A DNA stretch of 39,737 nucleotides from assembly GCA_023144005.1 (NCBI GenBank), contig JAGLGN010000036.1, forward strand, positions 1-39,737. Reading direction: 5' to 3'. Positions 16,094 through 24,182 of the stretch are shown in pieces. The translations under genes were made by a program, and so were the position numbers. The stretch comes from a bacterium. GTDB taxonomy: Bacteria; AUK180. The notes under the pieces were generated by a model. That model saw only the letters and a list, made by a program, of their open reading frames with translations, did no database searches and was not told where the DNA came from. The stretch's first letter is position 1; each line of letters begins with the position of its first letter.

Positions 16094-18658
16094 GTGAAGA
16101 AACCTATTCTTTTAGTTGCACTAATGCTGTTCCTCAGCACGGTTTCTCTTTATGCTGGCACCACCGGTTCCATAATGGGCTTTGCCCTCGATCAGGATAC
16201 CGGAGTGCCTATAGAGGATGTGAGAGTAACCATCGCCGAGATCGGTTTCTCTACGGGTACCGACGCCACAGGGCTTTTTATTTTTGCCGGCGTTCAGGTT
16301 GGGACTTATTCCCTGCTCGTGGAAAAACTCGGTTATCAGCCGGTTACAGTCGAAGAGCTTATTGTTTCGCTGGATCTTACCACAACGATCAGCGTTGAGC
16401 TCAAGTCCTCTCCAGTTGAGATCAAGACCCCGATCATCGTTCGAGCCGCAAGAACCCTTATAAACAGGGCGCAGACCGGCGCGGTGACAAAGATCGATCA
16501 TAATCAGATCGTTGACATGTCATCTCGAGACATCTTCAGGGCTGCCCAGATCACTCCGGGTGCCGTTACTAATGAAGACGGCCAGATCAAGATCAGGGGT
16601 ACAAGACAAGGTAACACTATCTTTCTCATGGACGGCCTGTCCATCATGGACCCGTTCCACAATACCTTCGGAGCTGTTGTCAGCGTCAAGGGCATTATGG
16701 GCGAGATTGCTGTTGTTACAGGGCAGTTCGATGCGGAGTACGGTAATGCTCTCGGTGGAGTCGTCAATACGGTTTCCCGTAATCCCGAAACAAAGAAGTA
16801 CAAAGGTGAGTTCGCTATGGACACCGCCAATGCGCTTCCCGACATATTCGGTGATGTTGAGAGATATCGGAAGCTAGGCGAAGAGGAGTATAACTTCTCT
16901 CTTGAAGGGCCGATACCATTTATACCCGGCAATAAACTGGGTTTCTTGTTCGCAGGCCAGATCTTTTTAGCCGATTCGTCCACATCCTCGGGTTTTCAGA
17001 ATGAGGACTATGAGGCATTCTATGAGTACCATTTGAAATTAGATTATAAGATATCACCTACCGATCGTCTTCAATTCCATTCAGAATACGGTTATGCCTG
17101 GATCCGCCTGAAATACAGATATGAGGCGGCAGGATACACCGGATGGCCGATACATCATCAGAACAATCGTTTCCATCACTTGATTTACAATAGAACAATA
17201 TCGAATGACACATTCTTCAAACTGGCCCTTTCATGGTTCCATTCGGGCATTGATTTCGGCAGCCATCTTATTGATACCGCAACGGGCGAGCCCTCATATT
17301 ATGAGGTTGAGCCTCTGGAACAGATGGGTACAGGCGATTATCCCGCGCATCAGCGCTCACGCCATTCCAGCACGGAGATCAGATTTGACCTTAACTCGAA
17401 TGCTTTTAAAGATCACAGCATGAAGATAGGTTTTGATGTTCAAAGGATTCACACGGATCTTCTGTGGACAGTTTCTCTTTATGATCCGGCGTATATAGAT
17501 ATGCTCGGATGGGATTATATGTTCCCGCAGTATTTCTATCTTGAGAACTGGATACATGAATATTATCAGACGAATGGTTTTGTTCAGGATTCCTGGGCCG
17601 TTACCGATGCTATTTTGGTTAATTACGGCCTCAGATTCGACCAATGGGGTTATCTGGAAAAAGAAAGTATCAAGTTCCAGCCCCGTATGGGAATCAGTTA
17701 TCAGCTGAGCGATGCCACCGTGTTCCGCGCCACTGCTTCCATCAAATATCAGGCCCCTCCTGTAGGTGCCGTATATGAGCAGGACAGCGGTTATACATGG
17801 ATCTATGGTGTTCCTTATGACTGGGGTTCTCCTGAGATAGTTCCCGAGGGTTCAAAGGATATCGAAGCAGGCCTTCAGCATGCATTTGGTGATGATTATG
17901 TACTTGATCTTTCTGTTTATAAGAAATGGCTCGATGATGTCGTTTCAACGCAGTACGATCCCGAAATTGAAAAAGAGGTTTACTCAAATATCGCCGAAGC
18001 CCATATCGAGGGCCTTGAACTTACCTTCAGAAAGACCTTCAGCAAGTTCTTTGAGGGCTGGGTCACATATACGCTTATGGAAGCGCAGGGAACGAATATG
18101 GCATATGACTGGTACGAATCTTGGACCACTACTGACGATAATTACAATGTAGAGTATTATCTGGATTATGATCAGAGGCATACGGCAAATATCAACCTTA
18201 CATTCAAAACTGAATGGGCCTTTGTGAACTTTATCTGGAGATACGGCTCGGGTTATCCATTTACTCCTCACGATACATATGAAGATGTGGGAAGGGACGG
18301 CCAAGGCCCGTCAGATGCCGGATATCTTGGACCCGATACAGACGGTTCAGAAGGTGACGGTGTTTATCAGGAAGGCGAACCTACGTCCGCCACCGACGCT
18401 GCATCAGTATGGAATTCGGAGAGATACCCCGCTTATTCAAGGGCGGATCTCAAGGTCCGTTTCAGACTGCCGATCAATTGGTTCGGAGCCCAGTACTGGA
18501 TGAACCTTACATGCAGAAATCTTTTTGATCATTTCAATCTCCGCGGCGCAGGTGGAAACAATGCAGGAGACATCAATCCTTACACCGGCGAGAAGTGGAG
18601 CTATGCTACGGGTGGAACCTCCAGAAGATACACCTGGGGCATTGAGCTTAAATTTTAA
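16094..18658 (+). CDS. TonB-dependent receptor with carboxypeptidase-regulatory-like domain
   Basis: An 854-residue outer-membrane receptor. The signal peptide (residues 1-22, KKPILLVALMLFLST) is followed by a carboxypeptidase-regulatory-like beta domain (about 24-105: GSIMGFALDQDTGVPIEDV). Next come a plug domain (about 120-230: AQITPGAVTNEDGQIKIRG, FLMDGLSIMDPFHN, GQFDAEYGNALGGVVNT) and a 22-strand-type barrel ending in a terminal Phe (WGIELKF). This layout is typical of FCB receptors such as the SusC-like and plain TonB types; no SusD partner is present. The substrate is unknown. First gene of a three-gene unit with its own promoter; the next gene starts 11 nt later. A GTG start at 16094 is favoured by the ribosome site and promoter position. 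Confidence 0.9.
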   Translation: MKKPILLVALMLFLSTVSLYAGTTGSIMGFALDQDTGVPIEDVRVTIAEIGFSTGTDATGLFIFAGVQVGTYSLLVEKLGYQPVTVEELIVSLDLTTTISVELKSSPVEIKTPIIVRAARTLINRAQTGAVTKIDHNQIVDMSSRDIFRAAQITPGAVTNEDGQIKIRGTRQGNTIFLMDGLSIMDPFHNTFGAVVSVKGIMGEIAVVTGQFDAEYGNALGGVVNTVSRNPETKKYKGEFAMDTANALPDIFGDVERYRKLGEEEYNFSLEGPIPFIPGNKLGFLFAGQIFLADSSTSSGFQNEDYEAFYEYHLKLDYKISPTDRLQFHSEYGYAWIRLKYRYEAAGYTGWPIHHQNNRFHHLIYNRTISNDTFFKLALSWFHSGIDFGSHLIDTATGEPSYYEVEPLEQMGTGDYPAHQRSRHSSTEIRFDLNSNAFKDHSMKIGFDVQRIHTDLLWTVSLYDPAYIDMLGWDYMFPQYFYLENWIHEYYQTNGFVQDSWAVTDAILVNYGLRFDQWGYLEKESIKFQPRMGISYQLSDATVFRATASIKYQAPPVGAVYEQDSGYTWIYGVPYDWGSPEIVPEGSKDIEAGLQHAFGDDYVLDLSVYKKWLDDVVSTQYDPEIEKEVYSNIAEAHIEGLELTFRKTFSKFFEGWVTYTLMEAQGTNMAYDWYESWTTTDDNYNVEYYLDYDQRHTANINLTFKTEWAFVNFIWRYGSGYPFTPHDTYEDVGRDGQGPSDAGYLGPDTDGSEGDGVYQEGEPTSATDAASVWNSERYPAYSRADLKVRFRLPINWFGAQYWMNLTCRNLFDHFNLRGAGGNNAGDINPYTGEKWSYATGGTSRRYTWGIELKF

Positions 18659-18669
18659 AGGAGCCGAAG

Positions 18670-19575
18670 ATGAAGAAAACATTAGCAATAATTATTTTGA
18701 TCTTGACTCCGATCCTTGTGTGTTCCGCTTACAATAATCTGGGAACATCCGCTTATACATTCCTTAACATTGATGCTTCGGTTAAGGCAGGCGGCATGGG
18801 CGGCGCATATGTCGCTATTCCCGGACTTGAAGGTCTGGCCTATAATATCGCCGCGGTTGGCGGACTTGAGAATTCCTCCATTTCCTTTTCGTACATGAAT
18901 TGGGCATTGGAAGGATCAAGTCTTAACAACCTTGTCTTTGCTATCCCGCTCACGGATAATTATGTTCTGGGTATTCAATGGAAAGCGCTGAATTTCCCCT
19001 CCATCAAGAAATATGATGAGGACGGCTTTTTTCTAAGACAGGAATTTGTACCTAATGACAATATGGCGACCATTTCACTTACCACAGGTTTCGGAGAGAA
19101 TATTGATTTCGGTATCGGTATCGGTGCGGTCAAAGAAAAAATAGACAGTTACGCGGCCACCGCGTATTTCGCCAATTTCGGCCTGATCTATGAACTTGAC
19201 GCCCTGACTGCCGGTATTTCCGCGAATTATATTCCAATAGTTGAAAAGGAACTCATTGAAGATGAGATGCCTTTGCCTACCACGATAAGACTCGGTGTCT
19301 CCTACGCTGTCAGCGAAGCGCTGCTCGTAGCGATGGATATCGAGAAACCCAATCATAATACCGTCATGTTCCATGCCGGCGTCCAGTACACCTGGGCGGA
19401 GATGGTTGATTTTCGTATCGGGTATAAAACTGGTTCATTCGAAGGATTTACACTCGGACTCGGTGCTCATAAAGAACTCATTGAGAACTTTGTCATGGGT
19501 ATCGATTACGCCTTCGGAACATCCAGTGATGATTTTAACCTCTTGCACCGTTTCGGTGTGAGCATGGACTTTTAG
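18670..19575 (+). CDS. PorV/PorQ family outer-membrane protein
   Basis: A 301-residue exported protein: signal peptide (residues 1-19), then the family hallmark near the N-terminus, GTSAYTFLNIDASVKAGGMG and GAYVAIPGLEGLAYNIA, followed by alternating strands of an FadL-like barrel ending SMDF. PorV and PorQ proteins act in type IX secretion; PorV carries cargo from the translocon to the surface-attachment complex. The downstream gene encodes a protein with a matching sorting domain, which fits that role here. AAAGGAG precedes the ATG. Other members of the family have no proven role, so involvement in secretion is inferred. Confidence 0.82.
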   Translation: MKKTLAIIILILTPILVCSAYNNLGTSAYTFLNIDASVKAGGMGGAYVAIPGLEGLAYNIAAVGGLENSSISFSYMNWALEGSSLNNLVFAIPLTDNYVLGIQWKALNFPSIKKYDEDGFFLRQEFVPNDNMATISLTTGFGENIDFGIGIGAVKEKIDSYAATAYFANFGLIYELDALTAGISANYIPIVEKELIEDEMPLPTTIRLGVSYAVSEALLVAMDIEKPNHNTVMFHAGVQYTWAEMVDFRIGYKTGSFEGFTLGLGAHKELIENFVMGIDYAFGTSSDDFNLLHRFGVSMDF

Positions 19576-19586
19576 GAGGTGGGAGT

Positions 19587-22433
19587 ATGAAAAAGATATT
19601 AACATTACTCATTGTCTTAACGATCTCCATCCTGCCTTTTGCCGCAGACCGGCTGATCACCGAGCATTTGCTTATTACCGAGGTCTCTGTTTCGGGCTCG
19701 GCAGGCATGAATGCTGAATATGTTGAGATATACAATCCGACAGCTTATGAGATCGACCTTACCAATGTCTATCTTACAGATGCTACTTATTCCAGCGGAC
19801 CTGCTTACTATTATCTTATAGTAGAAGGTGACGGCGGCGGCGGCGCTTCGGGTGACTTTAATGCGAAATTCCCCGCTGATGCCTCTATCGGTGCTGGAGA
19901 GTATCTTGTTGTCGCTATGCAAGGTACCGATTTTAATACCAGATTCGGCTTTGACGCTGATTATGAGCTTTATGATACAGGTAATGCCGCTCCTGAAATG
20001 GCGGAAGCTACAGCCGGAAGTATCAATAATCAGGGTGGAATAACTGATTCCGGCGAAGTCATAGTACTTTACTATTGGGACGGTGTGACCGATCTTGTAA
20101 AAGACCTCGATTATTTTGTCTGGGGTGATAAGAATGAAGCCGTTGATAAGACGGGCGTGGCGATCGACGGGCCTGATGCGGATACGGATGTGTCCACATA
20201 TGCAAATGATATTACTATCGATTCTCAGACGGCGTACGAATCAATCGGCGGTGATGAAAGATTTTATTCCGCCACAAGAACTGATCTTACCGAGTCAACA
20301 GAGCTTAAGAATGTTGCGGGTAACGGCCAATGGGGAGACAATGAGATGTCGGAAGACCTTTCCGCTGCATTCGGATTTTATCTTCCTTCTCCCGGCGAGG
20401 CATATGACTCCGATACTCTCAAAGCGACTACGTATTTAGGATATGCTGAACTTCCTTCTTCCTTTGCTGAGGTTGAGACGGTTACTTTCCGTCTTTACCA
20501 GCCGGGAACACTATATGATGATATCGCTTTCGGCACCAATGTGATTGAAGAAACTGTTTCTGTTGCTAATGGTGTGGACCGCAGAATAAATATCATCTTT
20601 ACCGGCCTGACCGAAGGTGCGTCCTATGTTGCCTACGGATACAGAGCCGATGAGTATGTTACCAATTTCTACGGCTGGTTCACGAATACCGTCTATGCAG
20701 GCAATCATGATTATATCTATATGTATGATAGAGTCAGCGGATTTATCCCGGAGCAGGTTTACAATACTACCACATTTAATTTGAATTGGGATGATTATTC
20801 GGATGTTGATTCCGGTGACACTGCGGACAGCTATCTCGTCAAGATCTCTGACGGCAATACCGTGGTGAATTATGTATCAGCTACATCTGACCTTGACATC
20901 ACTCTTTCAGAAGGGGTATATGAGGCCGTGGTATTGTCTTATAATTTAGGTGATGATGACTATTACGGCGCTTCACCTCTTGCGGAGATCACGGTAACCC
21001 ATTTTATTGATAAGGTCGTAGCGCTTGATCCTAATACGATCAAGGTCTATTATACGGCAAATCTTACGGATATCGGTGATTTTACTATTGCTACGGGTTA
21101 TGCTCCTTATGCCGTGGAATTTTCTTCGGGTAATAATTGGGCGACATTTGTTTATTCGGACTTCGACTTTGGATGGGGAAGTGATTATACCATTGAGCAA
21201 GATAATTTCGTAACTGAATATGGAACCTATGATGAAACCCACACATTTACGGTGGAATCAGATTTCGGAATAACGGATGTTGACGCTACAGACGCTAATA
21301 CTATAGTTATTGACTTCAGTGTAGATGTGGATCCCGCAACAGGCGCGGATACGGCAAATTATGGGATTTCACCATTACTCGCCGTCAGCGCAGCAGTAGT
21401 GTCCGGAAGTCAGGTTACATTAACGGTTGAAGATCTGGCCTACAATACGGACTATACCGTAACTGTTACAGGTGTTCTGAGTGCGACCGATCTTAATCCG
21501 ATCAACTCGAATGATAACGGTATCGCGAGGATAGATGGAACCCAGCTCACATTCGACAGTATTACTGTTCTTGGAATTGATTCCATTCTGCTTTCCTTCA
21601 GTGGAAATGTAGGAGCTCTCGCAGCTGATCTTGCCAATTATGATATTACACCAGTCGGCCTCACGATCGCGGGTGTGGTACCTTCGGGATCCGGAGTTAC
21701 TATGTATTTCACCGGAGATATTCCGCGCAGTATTACTTATACAGTTACAGCGAATATCAATGACGCGGTAGGAGTTGATATAGATGGCGCGAATGATACT
21801 CAAACATTCCAGGATGCCGTTAATTATCCCAAGATGACAAAGGCTGAGATGATCGATGAACAGACCATCAAGATCTACTTCAACAAAGCGATGAATGTCC
21901 TTGAAGCCGGCGATTCCTGGTATTATTTTGTATACGCGGCTGATTGGTCCTCTTATTCATACGGTGGACTTGCTGTATATGATCATGAAGAGTTCACAAC
22001 AGTACTGCATCTCTTGTTCCCGCTTGAGATGAACCGTGATGATTATTATGTTGAAGGTTGGGCGGACTATATGTATGGCGACGACGTTTACATACATGAT
22101 ACCGAAGGATATGATATTTCTCAGTCAGGTCAGTATTACGCGGTCTTTAACACGAATATCAATGATCTGGATCTGGTTTATTCCTATCCATCTCCCGCGA
22201 CAGGATCCTCTATTACCTTCGCCAATCTGGTGGGCAGTGGAACGATCTCTATTTATACGCTCAGCGGTGTGAAGATCAAGGATGTTGATTTTGACAACAC
22301 ATCTGACAAGAAAGTGGTAACTCTGGAGAATGATGCAGAGTACGATCTCAAATCAGGCGTGTATCTTTACAGGGTTGAGACCGATGCCGATGGCGCAGAC
22401 GTCAAGACCGGTTCGTTCGCTATTATGAAATAG
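19587..22433 (+). CDS. Lamin-tail-domain surface protein with Ig-like repeats and C-terminal sorting domain
   Basis: A 948-residue secreted protein. The signal peptide (1-20) is followed by a lamin-tail domain (about 25-150: LLITEVSVSGSAGMNAEYVE, EIYNPTAYEIDLTNVYL, GAGEYLVVA). A middle region of beta sandwiches contains four related segments opening ALDPNTIKVYYT, ATDANTIVIDFS, VLGIDSILLSFS and MIDEQTIKIYFN, like SbsA-type Ig domains. The end (about 865-948) fits a type A sorting domain: YSYPSPATGSS, ISIYTLSGVKIK, SGVYLYRVE, TGSFAIMK. It is very rich in Asp, Tyr and Thr and poor in Lys and Cys. Likely displayed on or released from the surface, possibly as an adhesin or matrix protein; no catalytic site is seen. 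Third and last gene of the unit. Confidence 0.82.
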   Translation: MKKILTLLIVLTISILPFAADRLITEHLLITEVSVSGSAGMNAEYVEIYNPTAYEIDLTNVYLTDATYSSGPAYYYLIVEGDGGGGASGDFNAKFPADASIGAGEYLVVAMQGTDFNTRFGFDADYELYDTGNAAPEMAEATAGSINNQGGITDSGEVIVLYYWDGVTDLVKDLDYFVWGDKNEAVDKTGVAIDGPDADTDVSTYANDITIDSQTAYESIGGDERFYSATRTDLTESTELKNVAGNGQWGDNEMSEDLSAAFGFYLPSPGEAYDSDTLKATTYLGYAELPSSFAEVETVTFRLYQPGTLYDDIAFGTNVIEETVSVANGVDRRINIIFTGLTEGASYVAYGYRADEYVTNFYGWFTNTVYAGNHDYIYMYDRVSGFIPEQVYNTTTFNLNWDDYSDVDSGDTADSYLVKISDGNTVVNYVSATSDLDITLSEGVYEAVVLSYNLGDDDYYGASPLAEITVTHFIDKVVALDPNTIKVYYTANLTDIGDFTIATGYAPYAVEFSSGNNWATFVYSDFDFGWGSDYTIEQDNFVTEYGTYDETHTFTVESDFGITDVDATDANTIVIDFSVDVDPATGADTANYGISPLLAVSAAVVSGSQVTLTVEDLAYNTDYTVTVTGVLSATDLNPINSNDNGIARIDGTQLTFDSITVLGIDSILLSFSGNVGALAADLANYDITPVGLTIAGVVPSGSGVTMYFTGDIPRSITYTVTANINDAVGVDIDGANDTQTFQDAVNYPKMTKAEMIDEQTIKIYFNKAMNVLEAGDSWYYFVYAADWSSYSYGGLAVYDHEEFTTVLHLLFPLEMNRDDYYVEGWADYMYGDDVYIHDTEGYDISQSGQYYAVFNTNINDLDLVYSYPSPATGSSITFANLVGSGTISIYTLSGVKIKDVDFDNTSDKKVVTLENDAEYDLKSGVYLYRVETDADGADVKTGSFAIMK

Positions 22434-22441
22434 CATTTTCT

Positions 22442-22475
22442 GGGGGCGGCGGCTTAGCCGCCCCCGTTTCTTTTC
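22442..22475 (+). terminator. Rho-independent terminator after the surface-protein gene
   Basis: GGGGGCGGC (22442-22450) pairs with GCCGCCCCC (22457-22465) around GGCTTA, followed by GTTTCTTTTC. It is 9 bp and entirely G-C, and closes the unit begun at 16040. Confidence 0.85.
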
Positions 22476-22478
22476 TAT

Positions 22479-22507
22479 TTGCAATAATCCAACCAATTTA
22501 CTATAAT
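22479..22507 (+). promoter_or_regulatory. Promoter for the thioredoxin lipoprotein gene
   Basis: TTGCAA (22479-22484), a 17-bp spacer and TATAAT (22502-22507). The leader is about 45 nt with GGAGG ahead of the ATG at 22558. Confidence 0.7.
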
Positions 22508-22557
22508 GTCAATGTATTGTTTCAGAAATACACTAAGCTAATTATCGGAGGTTTCAA

Positions 22558-23877
22558 ATGATAAAAAGGTTTATAATGATGATGCTTTTAGGCGCATTGA
22601 TCCTGACGGGATGCACTAAGGCAGGCGAAAACGCAGAGAAAGGCTCCCCGAAGGAAAAGGGTACCGAAGCAGCTATTGAAAAAAATGAAGGGATCAATTT
22701 TTATACATCGCTTGAAGAAGCCAAAGTTGCTGCCGCCGGTGAAAAGAAATTCCTTTTTTTCAAAACTAAGGAAAAGCCTATCATGATCGATCTCTATACC
22801 GATTGGTGCGGCTGGTGCAAGAAACTGGATCAAGATACATTTTCCGACCCGACAGTTGCCGCTTATGTTCATAAGCATGTAATTCCGTTGAAGATACATG
22901 CGGAGAAAGATCCGTATCTGGCAAAGAAATTCAAAGTAGCAAGTTACCCCACAATACTCTTTATCGACAAAGATGAGAACGAGATAGACCGTTTGTCCAG
23001 TTATTTCGGTCCGGAAGATTATCTTGAAAAATTGAAGACATTCTTTGAAGAGGGTAAGACCTACGGAAATATGAAAAGCATATACGAAAAATCCCCCGAT
23101 GTTGCCAATGCAAGGGATTATCTCTACAGCCTGCATGAGCGGGGAATGTACGATGAAACACTTGATGTCGCTAACTTTATTTTGAAGGCGGCTCCTGCAG
23201 ACACGAATGCTATCTCGGTCAAATTCCAGGTCCTCTTCGGAAAACAGGAATTTAAGAACGAAGAGCTTAAGAATGAATTCTTGAGTTTGGCGAAGACGAT
23301 AGAAGAGGAGTTGGACTCAAGGTATGAGTCGTTCAAGATATCCTATTATCTCATCATCTCATCATTTTATTATGCGGAGAAGGATTTCAGCAATACTTTG
23401 CTCTATACTGATAAATTACTTTCATCTGAGGAGGTTAGCGACAATCCCGGGCTGACGGCGCGCGTCCGGCTATTGAAGGTGAACTCATTGATAAGAAGCG
23501 GAGATCTTGACGAATTAAAGGAATTTGCTGAAGATCTGACCGCGAACGAGGTTGCCGAGAATTTTATCCCCTGGATTAAAAAACTGAAGGATCCGGATAT
23601 GCTTATCAGATTCGGGAAATTTGAAGAAGCTGTCGGCAGTATCCTGTCCCAAATAAATGTCCTCTGGTCTCAAGGAAAGGATATCGAAACGGGCTCTACC
23701 GATCTGAACATACCGAATGATCCTGTTTCCGGCAAGAAACTGGTCTATCGGTGTAAATTGAACGAACAGAAAAGACCTGAGGAGTTCATCATTAGAACAC
23801 CTTCTCCGGAAAAGTACAATACAAAGGCCCTCTCTTTTGATATCAAGACCGGTAAATTGGTCATTGAATTGAAATAG
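22558..23877 (+). CDS. Thioredoxin-fold lipoprotein with C-terminal helical repeats
   Basis: A 439-residue envelope lipoprotein (lipobox LTGC, Cys19). After a charged linker, the thioredoxin-like domain (about 60-165) carries the active site TDWCGWCKK (Cys84, Cys87) and the cis-Pro segment ASYPTILFID. The DLYTDWCGWC context is typical of the thioredoxin_7/DUF255-like group. The C-terminal half is helical with TPR-like spacing (ARDYLYSLHERGMYDETLDV). It probably reduces or isomerises periplasmic disulfides, or serves cytochrome or outer-membrane protein assembly; the target is unknown. Monocistronic by position: terminator upstream, tRNA promoter immediately downstream. Confidence 0.82.
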   Translation: MIKRFIMMMLLGALILTGCTKAGENAEKGSPKEKGTEAAIEKNEGINFYTSLEEAKVAAAGEKKFLFFKTKEKPIMIDLYTDWCGWCKKLDQDTFSDPTVAAYVHKHVIPLKIHAEKDPYLAKKFKVASYPTILFIDKDENEIDRLSSYFGPEDYLEKLKTFFEEGKTYGNMKSIYEKSPDVANARDYLYSLHERGMYDETLDVANFILKAAPADTNAISVKFQVLFGKQEFKNEELKNEFLSLAKTIEEELDSRYESFKISYYLIISSFYYAEKDFSNTLLYTDKLLSSEEVSDNPGLTARVRLLKVNSLIRSGDLDELKEFAEDLTANEVAENFIPWIKKLKDPDMLIRFGKFEEAVGSILSQINVLWSQGKDIETGSTDLNIPNDPVSGKKLVYRCKLNEQKRPEEFIIRTPSPEKYNTKALSFDIKTGKLVIELK

Positions 23878-23880
23878 GAC

Positions 23881-23908
23881 TTGACATTTACGAAATATCA
23901 GATATAAT
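23881..23908 (+). promoter_or_regulatory. Promoter for tRNA-Gln and tRNA-Thr
   Basis: TTGACA (23881-23886), a 16-bp spacer and TATAAT (23903-23908), beginning 3 nt after the thioredoxin gene stop. The tRNA starts 12 nt beyond the -10 box. Confidence 0.8.
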
Positions 23909-23920
23909 AACCTTTCGCGT

Positions 23921-23994
23921 AGGGGAGTCGTCCAATGGCAAGACTCTGGATTCTGGTTCCAGCTATCGGGGTTCGAATCCCTGCTCCCCTGCCA
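23921..23994 (+). tRNA. tRNA-Gln, anticodon CUG
   Basis: Cloverleaf checked by hand: acceptor AGGGGAG/CTCCCCT, D stem GTC/GAC, anticodon stem CTGGA/TCCAG with loop TTCTGGT, T stem CGGGG/CCCTG with loop TTCGAAT. The 3' CCA is encoded. Anticodon CUG reads CAG. Confidence 0.95.
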
Positions 23995-24014
23995 TTTTTA
24001 CTTCAATTGAATTC

Positions 24015-24087
24015 GCTGGTGTAGCTCAGTTGGTAGAGCAGCTGATTCGTAATCAGCAGGTCAGCGGTTCAAATCCGCTCACCAGCT
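24015..24087 (+). tRNA. tRNA-Thr, anticodon CGU
   Basis: Acceptor GCTGGTG/CACCAGC, D stem GCTC/GAGC, anticodon stem GCTGA/TCAGC with loop TTCGTAA, T stem AGCGG/CCGCT. CCA is not encoded. Anticodon CGU reads ACG. It lies 20 nt after tRNA-Gln and is probably co-transcribed. Confidence 0.95.
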
Positions 24088-24139
24088 TATTTGTGAAACA
24101 GAACATTTGCAAGCGAAGAAGATGGAAAAAGAGCTTCAG

Positions 24140-24170
24140 CCATTGTCATGGTATTTATGGAACAGTACAC
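24140..24170 (+). repeat. Right-end tip of TA-flanked element (copy IV, remnant)
   Basis: Begins CCATTGTCATGG and ends GGAACAGTACAC, with TA at 24171-24172. The preceding 24111-24141 (GAAGAAGATGGAAAAAGAG then CTTCAGCC) matches element-internal sequence near 39441-39470. The tip ends 12 nt before the next gene's ATG. TTGTCA (24143-24148), 17 bp and TACACT (24166-24171) could act as an outward promoter, but this is weak. Confidence 0.6.
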
Positions 24171-24182
24171 TAGCGTGTTAAT

